A stretch of 64,000 nucleotides of DNA from Streptomyces lacrimifluminis. GTDB taxonomy: Bacteria; Actinomycetota; Actinomycetes; Streptomycetales; Streptomycetaceae. The stretch is taken from assembly GCF_014646095.1 (NCBI RefSeq), contig NZ_BMMU01000007.1:242399-306398 (forward strand). The letters are read 5' to 3'. Shown piece by piece: positions 27,412 to 36,536 of this stretch. A model generated the notes under the pieces. The model was not told the origin of the DNA and did not search any database. It saw nothing but the letters and a program-made list of their open reading frames with translations. The translations under genes and the position numbers were made by a program. Within the stretch, counting starts at the first letter, position 1. Each line of letters starts with the position of its first letter.

Positions 27412-28500
27412 ATGAACGCGATGATGCGTAGAGTCGTGATCGGTACCACGGCTGTTTCCATGGCTCTCGCCGTGGCCGCTTGTGGCAAGGCCGGCGACGA
27501 CGACAAGGACAGCGGCTCGGGCGACAAGACCATCGGTCTGCTGCTCCCGGACAGCGTGACCGCGCGCTACGAGAAGTTCGACAAGCCGTTCTTCGTAGCG
27601 AAGGTCAAGGAGCTGTGTTCCGACTGCAAGGTCGAGTACGCGAACGCAGCCGGTGACGCGGCCAAGCAGGCCCAGCAGGTCAGCAGCATGATCACCAAGG
27701 GTGTCAAGGTGATCGTGGTCAGCGCCCAGGACTCCGCCGCGATCAAGTCGTCCATCAAGACGGCGGTCGACAAGGGCATCAAGGTCGTCGCGTACGACCG
27801 TCTGGCCCAGGGCCCGGTCTCCGCGTACGTCTCCTTCGACAACGTCAAGGTCGGTGAGCTCCAGGGTGAGGCCCTGCTCGCCTCCCTCGGTGCCAAGGCG
27901 ACCCCGAAGTCCAAGGTCGTCATGATCAACGGTGACGACGCCGACCCGAACGCCGGTCAGTTCAAGGAGGGCGCGCACAAGGCCCTCGACGGCAAGGTCG
28001 ACATCGCCTACGAGCAGTCCGGCCTGTGGAAGGACACCGTCGCCGCCCAGAAGATGTCGGCCGCGATCACGCAGCTCGGCGCCAAGAACATCGCGGGCGT
28101 CTACGCCGCCAACGACGGCATGGCCGGTGGCATCGCCAACACCCTGAAGGGCGCGGGCATCAGCGGTATCCCGCTGACCGGCCAGGACGCGGAGCTCGCG
28201 GGTATCCAGCGCATCGTCGCCGGCACCCAGTCCAGCACCGTCTACAAGGCCTTCAAGCCGGAGGCCGACGCCGCCGCCCAGATCGCGGTCAACCTGCTCG
28301 ACGGCAAGAGCATCGACTCGCTCGCCACCGAGACCCTGACCAGCGGCTCCGGCGACAAGGTCCCCTCGCAGCTGCTGACCCCGGTGTCGGTCACCAAGGC
28401 CAACATCGCGGACACGGTCGTCAAGGACAAGCTCTACACCGTCGCCGAGATCTGCGCCGGCGAGTTCGCCGCCGCCTGCAAGACCGCCGGTCTCCAGTAG
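27412..28500 (+). CDS. xylF: Xylose-type ABC binding lipoprotein
   Basis: 362-residue periplasmic-binding-protein-like I protein. The lipobox AVAAC has Cys24. The mature protein carries the sugar-binding pattern of the XylF/RbsB group (VSAQDSAAIKSSI, YDRLAQGPVSAYVSFDN, INGDDADPNAGQFKEGA, GVYAANDGMAGGIA). GGGAGG precedes the ATG. Start of the xylFGH operon next to the ROK regulator. A 19-bp hairpin follows in the 267-base gap before the ATPase gene and may protect this mRNA part so that binding protein is made in excess. Confidence 0.87.
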   Translation: MNAMMRRVVIGTTAVSMALAVAACGKAGDDDKDSGSGDKTIGLLLPDSVTARYEKFDKPFFVAKVKELCSDCKVEYANAAGDAAKQAQQVSSMITKGVKVIVVSAQDSAAIKSSIKTAVDKGIKVVAYDRLAQGPVSAYVSFDNVKVGELQGEALLASLGAKATPKSKVVMINGDDADPNAGQFKEGAHKALDGKVDIAYEQSGLWKDTVAAQKMSAAITQLGAKNIAGVYAANDGMAGGIANTLKGAGISGIPLTGQDAELAGIQRIVAGTQSSTVYKAFKPEADAAAQIAVNLLDGKSIDSLATETLTSGSGDKVPSQLLTPVSVTKANIADTVVKDKLYTVAEICAGEFAAACKTAGLQ

Positions 28501-28587
28501 GCGGTCGGCACACCAGGACCGCCGGCACCGGGCGGGCGCTCACAGGCGCCCACCCGGACATGACCGCCCGGCGGTCCCGCGAGACCT

Positions 28588-28639
28588 GTCCGACGCCCGA
28601 CCCGGCCTTCATACCCCGCTGCCGGGCCGGGCGTCGGAC
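28588..28639 (+). other. Intra-operon hairpin between xylF and xylG
   Basis: 19-bp arms (28588-28606 and 28621-28639) with one mispair and a 14-base loop. Such hairpins after binding-protein genes usually stabilise the upstream mRNA or partly terminate transcription. Confidence 0.6.
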
Positions 28640-28767
28640 GGAACCGTTGCCACCGGCAGCGGGTTCGCGCATGTTCGTCCTGTAAACCAGTGCCATCGCG
28701 CACACCCCTCCGCGCCTACCCCAAGCGCGGCATCCCCGCCGGTCAGGCGGCGAAGGAGATGGTTCAC

Positions 28768-29550
28768 GTGTCCGCTACGCCCGTGTTGGCGTTGCGCGGA
28801 GTCTCCAAGCGGTTCGGTGCGGTCCAGGCCCTCACCGACGTAGAGCTGGAGGTCCACCCCGGAGAAGTGGTCGCCCTGGTGGGCGACAACGGCGCAGGAA
28901 AGTCGACCCTGGTCAAGACGATCGCGGGCGTTCACCCCATCGATGAGGGCGTCATCGAGTGGGAAGGCAACCCGGTCAGCATCAACAAGCCGCACGACGC
29001 CCAGGGACTCGGCGTCGCGACCGTCTATCAGGACCTCGCCCTGTGCGACAACCTCGATGTGGTCGGCAACCTCTACCTCGGACGTGAGCTGCTGCACCGC
29101 GGCGTCATCGACGAGGTGTCGATGGAGAAGAACGCCCGCGAACTGCTGAGCACCCTCTCCATCCGCATCCCGAGTGTGCGCATCCCGATCGCCAGCCTCT
29201 CCGGCGGCCAGCGTCAGGTCGTCGCCATCGCGCGCGCCCTGATCGGCGACCCCAAGGTCGTCATCCTCGACGAGCCCACCGCCGCCCTCGGCGTCGAGCA
29301 GACCGCCCAGGTCCTCGACCTGGTCGAGCGGCTGCGCGAGCGCAACCTCGGCGTCATCCTCATCAGCCACAACATGGCCGACGTGAAGGCGGTCGCGGAC
29401 ACCGTCCACGTCCTGCGCCTCGGCAAGAACAACGGCTCCTTCCCCGTGAAGACCACGAGCCACGAAGAGATCATCGCCGCGATCACCGGAGCCACGGACA
29501 ACGCCGTGACCCGTCGTGCGGGGCGTCGCGACACGGAGGCGGCAAAGTGA
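28768..29550 (+). CDS. xylG: Xylose-type ABC transporter ATPase
   Basis: 260 residues with Walker A GDNGAGKST (39-47), signature LSGGQRQ, Walker B VVILDEPTAAL and H-loop ISHNM. The GTG was chosen because AAGGAG lies nine bases before it; the ATG at 28759 overlaps that site. Unlike E. coli XylG or RbsA, which are tandem ATPases of ~500 residues, this protein has a single nucleotide-binding domain, so it should work as a homodimer. Its stop overlaps the permease start by four bases. Confidence 0.9.
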   Translation: MSATPVLALRGVSKRFGAVQALTDVELEVHPGEVVALVGDNGAGKSTLVKTIAGVHPIDEGVIEWEGNPVSINKPHDAQGLGVATVYQDLALCDNLDVVGNLYLGRELLHRGVIDEVSMEKNARELLSTLSIRIPSVRIPIASLSGGQRQVVAIARALIGDPKVVILDEPTAALGVEQTAQVLDLVERLRERNLGVILISHNMADVKAVADTVHVLRLGKNNGSFPVKTTSHEEIIAAITGATDNAVTRRAGRRDTEAAK

Positions 29551-30869
29551 GCGACACGTCCAAGACCGTGAAGCCCGACCCAGGGTCGGAGCACCAGAAG
29601 ACGGTGGCACCCGCCGACGACCCGACCGCGGCGCCGGTGTCCGTCGTCGACCCGCGGCTGCTGGTCCGCGACGAGGGCCTCAAGGGCTACGTCACCGAGT
29701 TCAAGCGCAAGGTGAAGGGCGGTGAACTGGGCTCGCTGCCGGTTGTCATCGGTCTGATCGTCATCTGGACGATCTTCCAGCTCCAGAACGACCGCTTCCT
29801 CAGCGCCGACAACCTCTCCAACATCAGCTACTACCTCTCGGCCACCGGCATGCTCGCCATCGGCCTGGTGTTCGTGCTGCTGCTCGGTGAGATCGACCTC
29901 TCCGTCGGCTCGGTCAGCGGTTTCGCGTCCACGCTCTTCGCCGTCTTCGTGGTCACCCACGGGATGAACGGCTGGCTCGCGCTGATCCTGACCATCGTGA
30001 CCGGCATCGGCATCGGCGCACTGCACGGCTGGTTCTTCGCCAAGATCGGCGTACCCGCGTTCGTCGTGACGCTGGCCGGTTTCCTCGGCTGGAACGGCCT
30101 GATGCTGTGGCTGCTCGGCTCCAGCGGCACCATCAACATCCCGGCCGACGAGGGCCCGGTCAAGCTGTTCGGCCAGAGTTCCTTCTTCATGGACCAGGCC
30201 GTCATCGGTGCCTACCTGCTGGCCGGCCTCGGTGTCCTGTCGATGCTCGTCGGCTCCTTCGGTGAACAGCGTCGGCGCAAGGCCGCCGGGGTGCCGTTCA
30301 GGCCCACCAGCGAGATCGCCCTGCGGGTCGGCGCGCTCGCCGTGGCGGCCTTCGCCGCCGCGGCCGTGCTCAACAACTCGGCCGGCGTGTCCAACGCCCT
30401 GGTGATCTTCCTCGCTGCACTGGTGATCGTGGACTTCGTGCTCCGCCGTACGACGTACGGCCGCAAGGTCTTCGCGGTCGGCGGCGGCATCGAGGCGGCC
30501 CGCAGGGCCGGTATCAACGTGCCGATGATCCGTATCACCGTGTTCGCCATCTCCGGCGGGTTCGCGGCGATCGGCGGTATGTTCTTCGCCGGTCAGACGG
30601 CCAGTGCCACGCTGAACGCGGGTGGCGGCAACACGCTGATGCTCGCCATCGCGGCGGCCGTCATCGGTGGTACCAGCCTGTTCGGTGGGCGGGGCACGGT
30701 GTGGTCGGCGTTGCTGGGCATGTTGGTGATCCAGTCCATCCAGACGGGTCTGGATCTGCTGAACATGAACACGTCGATCCAGTACATGATCACGGGTGCG
30801 GTGCTGCTGGGTGCCGTTGTGATCGACTCGGTGTCCCGGCGGAGCCAGAAGGCCGCCGGGCGCGCCTGA
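29547..30869 (+). CDS. xylH: Xylose-type ABC transporter permease
   Basis: 440-residue XylH/RbsC-type permease with about ten TM segments and the family motifs LLLGEIDLSVGSVSGF and the IGGTSLFGGRGT block near the end. The ~60-residue cytoplasmic N-terminus is charged and Pro-rich. The GTG start overlaps the ATPase stop. Importer of an aldopentose, xylose by synteny with SCO6009-6011. It is followed by a dispersed repeat and a long terminator hairpin. Confidence 0.9.
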   Translation: MSDTSKTVKPDPGSEHQKTVAPADDPTAAPVSVVDPRLLVRDEGLKGYVTEFKRKVKGGELGSLPVVIGLIVIWTIFQLQNDRFLSADNLSNISYYLSATGMLAIGLVFVLLLGEIDLSVGSVSGFASTLFAVFVVTHGMNGWLALILTIVTGIGIGALHGWFFAKIGVPAFVVTLAGFLGWNGLMLWLLGSSGTINIPADEGPVKLFGQSSFFMDQAVIGAYLLAGLGVLSMLVGSFGEQRRRKAAGVPFRPTSEIALRVGALAVAAFAAAAVLNNSAGVSNALVIFLAALVIVDFVLRRTTYGRKVFAVGGGIEAARRAGINVPMIRITVFAISGGFAAIGGMFFAGQTASATLNAGGGNTLMLAIAAAVIGGTSLFGGRGTVWSALLGMLVIQSIQTGLDLLNMNTSIQYMITGAVLLGAVVIDSVSRRSQKAAGRA

Positions 30870-30912
30870 TGGTGCTGTAGGGGTCGCGGTGGTTGTTCTG
30901 CTGCCGGCCCGT

Positions 30913-30953
30913 TGTGGCTGGTCGCGCAGTTCCCCGCGCCCCTTTGGGGCGCG
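30913..30953. repeat. Dispersed Streptomyces intergenic repeat, copy A
   Basis: The 30-base block at 30913-30942 (TGTGGCT..GTCGCGCAG and TTCCCCGCGCCCC) recurs at 46263-46292 with one difference; a partial inverted copy is at 40455-40476. Its end folds with the next bases into an 8-bp stem (CGCGCCCC-TTT-GGGGCGCG). Blocks like this are common after Streptomyces genes. Confidence 0.7.
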
Positions 30954-30991
30954 CCTGTACCCGGCGTCGAACACGATGCCGGGTACAGGCG
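30952..30991 (+). terminator. Terminator hairpin after xylH
   Basis: Perfect 14-bp stem (CGCCTGTACCCGGC and GCCGGGTACAGGCG) with a 12-base loop between xylH and dxs. Confidence 0.75.
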
Positions 30992-31130
30992 TGTCATAGA
31001 CAACACATTTCTTGGGTACGGCCGATCGCGTGACGTATCACGCAGAGGCCGGGCGTCGGTCGCGAAGGCGGAACACTAGACTCGACACGCCCGGCGAAAG
31101 CTCGATCAGCTCTACTGCAAGGAGGCACGG

Positions 31131-33056
31131 GTGCCGCTGCTGACCCGCATCAAGGGACCGCGCGATCTTGACCGGCTCAGCCTGGAGCAGCTCGACCAGC
31201 TGGCCGAGGAGATCCGGACCTTCCTCGTCGACGCGGTCTCCAAGACCGGCGGCCACCTCGGACCCAACCTCGGGGTCGTCGAGCTCACCATCGCGCTGCA
31301 CCGGGTCTTCGACTCGCCGAAGGACAAGGTGCTGTGGGACACGGGCCACCAGTCCTACGTGCACAAACTGCTCACGGGCCGCCAGGACTTCTCGCGCCTG
31401 AAGATGAAGGGCGGCCTGTCGGGCTACCCGTCGCAGGCCGAGTCTGAGCACGACGTCATCGAGAACTCGCACGCCTCGACGGTCCTCGGCTGGGCCGACG
31501 GCCTCGCGAAGTCCAACCAGGTACTGAAACGCGACGACCACCACGTGGTCGCCGTCATCGGTGACGGCGCGCTCACCGGCGGTATGGCCTGGGAGGCGCT
31601 GAACAACATCGCCGACGCCAAGGACCGCCCGCTGGTCATCGTCGTCAACGACAACGAGCGTTCGTACGCGCCGACCATCGGCGGCCTCGCCAACCACCTG
31701 GCCACCCTGCGCACGACGGACGGCTACGAGCGGTTCCTCGCCAAGGGCAAGGACCTGCTGGAGCGGACCCCGGTCGTCGGCAGACCGCTGTACGGGACCC
31801 TGCACGGTGCCAAGAAGGGTCTCAAGGACTTCATCGCCCCGCAGGGCATGTTCGAGGACCTGGGGCTCAAGTACGTCGGCCCGATCGACGGCCACGACAT
31901 CGAGGCCCTGGAGTCCGCGCTGGCCCGCGCCAAGCGCTTCGGCGGCCCGGTCATCGTGCACTGCCTCACCGAGAAGGGCCGCGGCTACCAGCCCGCCCTC
32001 CAGGACGAGGCCGACCGCTTCCACGGCATCGGCCCCATCCACCCCGACACGGGCCTGCCGGTCAAGGTCTCGGGCGCCGACTGGACCTCCGTCTTCGGCG
32101 ACGAGATGGTCCGGCTCGGCAGGGAACGCGAGGACATCGTCGCCATCACGGCCGCGATGCTCCAGCCCGTCGGCCTGAAGAAGTTCGCGGACGCCTTCCC
32201 GGACCGCATCTACGACGTCGGCATCGCGGAGCAGCACGGCGCCGTCTCGGCGGCCGGGCTCGCCACCGGGGGAGTGCACCCCGTCTTCGCGGTGTACGCG
32301 ACCTTCCTGAACCGGGCTTTCGACCAGGTCCTCATGGACGTGGCGCTGCACAGGTGCGGCGTGACGTTCGTGCTCGACCGGGCCGGCGTCACCGGCACCG
32401 ACGGGGCCTCTCACAACGGTATGTGGGACATGTCGATCCTCCAGGTCGTCCCGGGCCTCCGGCTCGCCGCGCCGCGCGACGCCGACCAGGTCCGCGCCCA
32501 GCTCCGCGAGGCCGTCGAGGTCGACGACGCGCCGACCGTCGTCCGCTTCTCGAAGGGCGCCGTCGGCCCCGCCGTACCCGCCGTGGGACGCGTCGGCGGC
32601 ATGGACGTGCTGCGCGAGCCCGGCACCGACACACCGGACGTGCTCCTCGTCTCCGTGGGCGCCCTGGCACCCATGTGCCTGGAGATCGCCGGGCTGCTGG
32701 ACCAGCAGGGCATCTCGACCACCGTCGTCGACCCGCGCTGGGTCAAGCCCGTCGACGAGGCCATGGCACCGCTCGCCGAGCGGCACCGCGTGGTTGTCAC
32801 CGTCGAGGACAACTCCCGGGTGGGCGGCGTCGGTTCGGCCGTCGCGCAGGCACTGCGGGACGCGGGGGTCGACGTACCGCTGCGCGACTTCGGTATCCCG
32901 CCGCGCTTCCTCGACCACGCCTCCCGGGCCGAGGTCATGGCGGAGATCGGTCTGACGGCACCGGACATCGCCCGCCAGGTCACCGGCCTTGTCTCCAGGA
33001 TCGACGGACGGTTCGAGCAGTCCGAGGTGGACTCGGTGGAGCCCGCCCGCGACTGA
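31131..33056 (+). CDS. dxs: 1-deoxy-D-xylulose-5-phosphate synthase
   Basis: Thiamine-diphosphate enzyme that joins pyruvate and glyceraldehyde 3-phosphate in the first step of the MEP isoprenoid pathway. 641 residues. The ThDP-binding motif [16 protein letters not shown] starts at Gly144, and the activating Glu367 is in [18 protein letters not shown] and HTPGHE-like [18 protein letters not shown] regions are typical of Dxs. GTG start after AAGGAGG. Streptomycetes often have a second dxs; this one matches the SCO6013 position. A perfect 19-bp terminator stem follows. Confidence 0.96.
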   Translation: MPLLTRIKGPRDLDRLSLEQLDQLAEEIRTFLVDAVSKTGGHLGPNLGVVELTIALHRVFDSPKDKVLWDTGHQSYVHKLLTGRQDFSRLKMKGGLSGYPSQAESEHDVIENSHASTVLGWADGLAKSNQVLKRDDHHVVAVIGDGALTGGMAWEALNNIADAKDRPLVIVVNDNERSYAPTIGGLANHLATLRTTDGYERFLAKGKDLLERTPVVGRPLYGTLHGAKKGLKDFIAPQGMFEDLGLKYVGPIDGHDIEALESALARAKRFGGPVIVHCLTEKGRGYQPALQDEADRFHGIGPIHPDTGLPVKVSGADWTSVFGDEMVRLGREREDIVAITAAMLQPVGLKKFADAFPDRIYDVGIAEQHGAVSAAGLATGGVHPVFAVYATFLNRAFDQVLMDVALHRCGVTFVLDRAGVTGTDGASHNGMWDMSILQVVPGLRLAAPRDADQVRAQLREAVEVDDAPTVVRFSKGAVGPAVPAVGRVGGMDVLREPGTDTPDVLLVSVGALAPMCLEIAGLLDQQGISTTVVDPRWVKPVDEAMAPLAERHRVVVTVEDNSRVGGVGSAVAQALRDAGVDVPLRDFGIPPRFLDHASRAEVMAEIGLTAPDIARQVTGLVSRIDGRFEQSEVDSVEPARD

Positions 33057-33073
33057 CCCACGGATGAGCCCCC

Positions 33074-33117
33074 ATGGGCCGGTTTCCCCACCCTTTACGG
33101 TGGGGAAACCGGCCCAT
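33074..33117 (+). terminator. Long terminator hairpin after dxs
   Basis: Perfect 19-bp stem (33074-33092 with 33099-33117) and 6-base loop, 17 bases after the dxs stop. Confidence 0.85.
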
Positions 33118-33236
33118 TAGCGTGAATTCCCTCGTGCCCGGGGCATGCGCTCCCCCAGTCTCGGTTTCACTCGACCGGGGCCCCCATCGCCCCCTCTCGA
33201 TCATGTCCGGGACGACACAGCGTGGGAGGTACGCCC

Positions 33237-34733
33237 ATGAGCAGCACCCTCTTCAGGACGAAGAAGGTCGAACAGTCCATCCGCGACACCGAGGAACCGG
33301 AACACGCGCTCAAGAAATCCCTGTCCGCGCTGGATCTGACGGTGTTCGGCGTCGGTGTCATCATCGGCACCGGCATCTTCGTCCTCACCGGCACGGTCGC
33401 CAAGAACAACGCCGGCCCCGCCGTCGCCCTGGCCTTCGTGGTCGCCGGGGTCGTCTGTGCCCTCGCGGCGCTCTGCTACGCCGAGTTCGCCTCCACGGTC
33501 CCGGTGGCCGGGTCCGCGTACACGTTCGCGTACGCCTCGCTCGGTGAACTGCCCGCCTGGATCATCGGCTGGGACCTGGTACTGGAGTTCGCCCTCGGTA
33601 CGGCGGTGGTGGCCGTCGGCTGGTCCGGGTACGTCACCTCGCTCCTCGCCAACGCGGGCTGGCACCTGCCGGAGGCGCTCAGCGGCCGAGACGCGGCCGA
33701 CGGCTTCGGCTTCGACATCCTCGCCGCCGCGCTGGTCCTGGCGCTGACCGGCATCCTCGTGCTCGGCACGAAGCTCTCCGCGCGCGTCACCTCGATCGTC
33801 GTCGCCATCAAGGTGACCGTCGTCCTCGTCGTGATCATCGCGGGCGCCTTCTTCGTCAAGGGCGACAACTACGACCCGTTCATCCCGGAGGCGCAGGCGG
33901 TGCCGGCCGGCGACGGCCTCCAATCACCGCTCATCCAGCTGATGTTCGGGTGGGCGCCGTCCAACTTCGGCGTGATGGGCGTCTTCACCGCCGCCTCGGT
34001 CGTCTTCTTCGCCTTCATCGGCTTCGACGTGGTGGCCACCGCCGCCGAGGAGACGAAGAACCCGCAACGGGACATGCCCCGGGGCATCCTCGGCTCCCTC
34101 GTCATCTGCACCACCCTGTACGTCGCGGTGTCGATCGTGGTGACCGGCATGCAGCACTACACCGACCTGTCGGTGACCGCGCCGCTCGCCGACGCCTTCA
34201 AGGCCACCGGGCACCCGTGGTTCGCGGGCTTCATCAGTTTCGGCGCCGCGGTCGGCCTGACGACGGTCTGCATGATCCTTCTCCTCGGTCAGACCCGCGT
34301 CTTCTTCGCGATGAGCCGCGACGGTCTGCTGCCGCGCTTCTTCTCCCACGTTCATCCGCGGTTCAGGACACCGCACCGGCCGACGATCCTGCTGGGCGTG
34401 ATCATCGCGATCGTCGCCGGCTTCACCCCGCTGAGCGAACTGGCCGAACTGGTGAACATCGGGACGCTGTTCGCCTTCATCGTCGTCGCGATCGGTGTGA
34501 TCATCCTTCGCAGGTCCCGCCCCGACCTGCCCCGGGCCTTCCGGACCCCGTGGGTGCCGTTCCTCCCGATCCTGTCGGTGCTCGCCTCGCTCTGGCTGAT
34601 GCTGAACCTGCCCGCCGAGACCTGGCTCCGGTTCGGGGTCTGGATGGCGATCGGCTGCCTCGTGTACTTCGTGTACGGCCGCACCCGCAGCCGCCTCGGA
34701 CGCGAGGAGTCGGCGACGGCCGGCACCAACTGA
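33237..34733 (+). CDS. APC-family cationic amino acid permease
   Basis: 498-residue membrane transporter with 12 or more TM segments. The conserved first-helix motif GVGVIIGTGIFVLTG, GPAVALAFVVAGVVCALAAL, FFAFIGFDVVATAAEETKNP and DGLLPRFF are hallmarks of the CAT (YhdG/RocE-like) subgroup, which takes up basic amino acids. GGGAGG precedes the ATG at 33237. Monocistronic between two hairpins. The exact substrate cannot be read from the sequence. Confidence 0.9.
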   Translation: MSSTLFRTKKVEQSIRDTEEPEHALKKSLSALDLTVFGVGVIIGTGIFVLTGTVAKNNAGPAVALAFVVAGVVCALAALCYAEFASTVPVAGSAYTFAYASLGELPAWIIGWDLVLEFALGTAVVAVGWSGYVTSLLANAGWHLPEALSGRDAADGFGFDILAAALVLALTGILVLGTKLSARVTSIVVAIKVTVVLVVIIAGAFFVKGDNYDPFIPEAQAVPAGDGLQSPLIQLMFGWAPSNFGVMGVFTAASVVFFAFIGFDVVATAAEETKNPQRDMPRGILGSLVICTTLYVAVSIVVTGMQHYTDLSVTAPLADAFKATGHPWFAGFISFGAAVGLTTVCMILLLGQTRVFFAMSRDGLLPRFFSHVHPRFRTPHRPTILLGVIIAIVAGFTPLSELAELVNIGTLFAFIVVAIGVIILRRSRPDLPRAFRTPWVPFLPILSVLASLWLMLNLPAETWLRFGVWMAIGCLVYFVYGRTRSRLGREESATAGTN

Positions 34734-34765
34734 CCCGCACGGTCGGCGGAGTCGCTCATCGGATT

Positions 34766-34804
34766 CCGTACGGTACGGCGGGCTAGTCGTTCCGTACCGT
34801 ACGG
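34766..34804. terminator. Bidirectional terminator between permease and NYN genes
   Basis: Perfect 13-bp stem CCGTACGGTACGG and CCGTACCGTACGG; the right arm runs into the last codons of the converging minus-strand gene. Confidence 0.7.
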
Positions 34805-35160
34805 GGCCCGGTGACCTCGGCGCCCAACTCCGCGACCCTGCCCCGCAGTTCACGGTCCGCAGTGACGACAAGGCGTTCCCGGTCCCCGGCCTCGGCGACC
34901 AGCTCGACCATCCGGTCGTCGCCGCTGCCGGGCGCGGAATCGACCCGTACACCCGGCACCGAGGGCACCCCACGGGCCGCGCCCTCGACCACCAGGACGA
35001 TCTCCACCGGCCCCGCCCGACCTGGCAATCCGCTCTCCGCGTACGCCACCAGCCGGTCCCGCAGGCGCTCCGCCGCCCCGCGCCGGTCCCGCCACCAGCC
35101 GTCGGGTACCGAGCCGACGACATTCGCGGCGTCGACGATCACGAGCAGAGGGGCATCCAT
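34783..35160 (-). CDS. NYN/PIN-like domain protein, putative RNA-processing nuclease
   Basis: 125 residues with LLVIVDAANVVGSVPDGWW at the N-terminus, an internal SGDDRMVELV and LVVTADRELRGRVAELGAEV near the end. The ordered acidic residues (Asp10 in IVDAAN, Asp-Asp in GSGDD, Asp in TADREL) fit the NYN/PIN-type metal-dependent RNase fold. I chose the ATG at 35160 because the domain starts there; the frame continues upstream without similarity. The ribosome site is weak. It is divergent from the next gene, 93 bases away. The substrate is unknown. Confidence 0.75.
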   Translation of the reverse strand: MDAPLLVIVDAANVVGSVPDGWWRDRRGAAERLRDRLVAYAESGLPGRAGPVEIVLVVEGAARGVPSVPGVRVDSAPGSGDDRMVELVAEAGDRERLVVTADRELRGRVAELGAEVTGPRTVRND

Positions 35161-35253
35161 GCGGATCAGGGTCGCACGCGGGACCGGAATCAGGGATACC
35201 GGATGAGGGGGCCGGGGGGCGCGGCAAAGGTAAGAGCACACTAAAGTGGTCCA

Positions 35254-36324
35254 GTGCCCATTGTTCCTCCTTCCGTGACCACGGCCGCGGGGCGTCCCGA
35301 GTCGGTCAACGGTGACTGGCTCATACGGGGTCGCGACGGCCGGCTGAGCGCGTACGACGCCGTGGGAGACGGGATCGTCTGCCGCGCGGAGTCCCGGCCC
35401 GGCGGGCCCTGGCTCGCGCCCCGGCGCATCGGCGGTGACCAGCGCGTGCACCCCATGCTGGGCGTCGGCCAAGGCGCCGACGAGTACGCCCACTTGGCGA
35501 CGTGGCGCCCCACGGTGAAGGGTGAGTCGGGCCTCGTCCACACCACACACTTCCGCCCCGCGCTCGCCGCCCTCGACTGGACGCCCCTCGGCCACCCGAA
35601 CCAGAAGGGCGACCGGACCGGCGTACCGGCGGTCGCCGTCGACGCGGAGGGACGCGCCCATGTCTTCGTACGGAACGCCGTGGGCGGGGTCAGCATGCGC
35701 GGCCAGAAGGAGCGCGGTGGGTGGGGCCCCTGGCGCGACCTCAAGGGCGAGGACGTGGAAGAGCGGCTGACGGCGGTCACACGTGCGTCCGGACGCGTCG
35801 AGCTGTACGGCAACTCGCCCCACGGCATCCTGCGCTGGACGCAGGGCGGCCCCGGCTGGATCCCGGAACTCGACGCGAGCCCGCTGAAGGTGACGGCCCG
35901 CCAGGGAAGCCTGCGGGCGCTGGTCACGTCCGACGAACACGTGACGCTGTTCTACACGGACGAGACGGACACGGTGTGCGCGTGGCGTCCGGGCGGCGAG
36001 CCGGTCGAACTGCTCCCGGGCGCGGGTCCCGGCCCGGTGTCGGTGATCCGCTGCACCCTCGACGAGGTCGACTGCACGTTGCTCGCGCAGCGCTCGGCGA
36101 GCGGGCGGGTGGCCTTCGCCGCGTATCCGACGGAGCAGGAGTCGGCGGGGGCGTGGTGGACCGAGTCGGGCCCCCAACTCCCCCTGGACGCAAGGGTGTC
36201 GCTGACGGAGGACGCGAGCGGCAGGGTGGTCGCGGCGACGGTGATCCCCGGGGGCGGAGAACTGAGGGTCGCGCGGCGCAAGCGGGAGGCGGGCCTGGCC
36301 CTGGAGGCATGGGGAGTGGTCTGA
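35254..36324 (+). CDS. Conserved hypothetical, beta-propeller-like protein
   Basis: 356 residues, no signal peptide, no TM segment. Sequence blocks with spaced Trp, Asp and Gly recur (GDWLIRGRDGRLSAYDAVGD, GWGPWRDLKGE, GILRWTQGGPGW, AWWTESGPQLP), which suggests a propeller of the kind found in fucose-binding-lectin-like proteins. No catalytic motif is visible. GTG start. I do not recognise a named family; the protein appears to be one of the conserved Streptomyces unknowns. Confidence 0.7.
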   Translation: MPIVPPSVTTAAGRPESVNGDWLIRGRDGRLSAYDAVGDGIVCRAESRPGGPWLAPRRIGGDQRVHPMLGVGQGADEYAHLATWRPTVKGESGLVHTTHFRPALAALDWTPLGHPNQKGDRTGVPAVAVDAEGRAHVFVRNAVGGVSMRGQKERGGWGPWRDLKGEDVEERLTAVTRASGRVELYGNSPHGILRWTQGGPGWIPELDASPLKVTARQGSLRALVTSDEHVTLFYTDETDTVCAWRPGGEPVELLPGAGPGPVSVIRCTLDEVDCTLLAQRSASGRVAFAAYPTEQESAGAWWTESGPQLPLDARVSLTEDASGRVVAATVIPGGGELRVARRKREAGLALEAWGVV

Positions 36325-36365
36325 CGGGGTCTCCTCGCCCCCGCTGTCGGCCTGAACGGCCTCGT

Positions 36366-36440
36366 CCTCAAACGCCGGACGGGCTGGTTGTTACAGCCTC
36401 TCCGGCGTTTGAGGAGCGGGGGTTCGGGGGCGGAGCCCCC
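36366..36440. repeat. Dispersed Streptomyces hairpin repeat after the propeller gene
   Basis: CCTCAAACGCCGG (36366-36378) and CCGGCGTTTGAGG (36402-36414) form a perfect 13-bp inverted repeat; GGGGGC-GGA-GCCCCC follows at 36426-36440. The unit with CTCAAACGCCGGACGGGCT is a very common intergenic element in Streptomyces and probably also terminates transcription. Confidence 0.75.
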
Positions 36441-36536
36441 GTGGACGGGACGGGTAGGGGCGGCGAGGGCGAAAACCAAATGCCCCGCACGCCATAACGG
36501 CGTACAGGGCACTCGGCAACCACGACGAACCGACCG

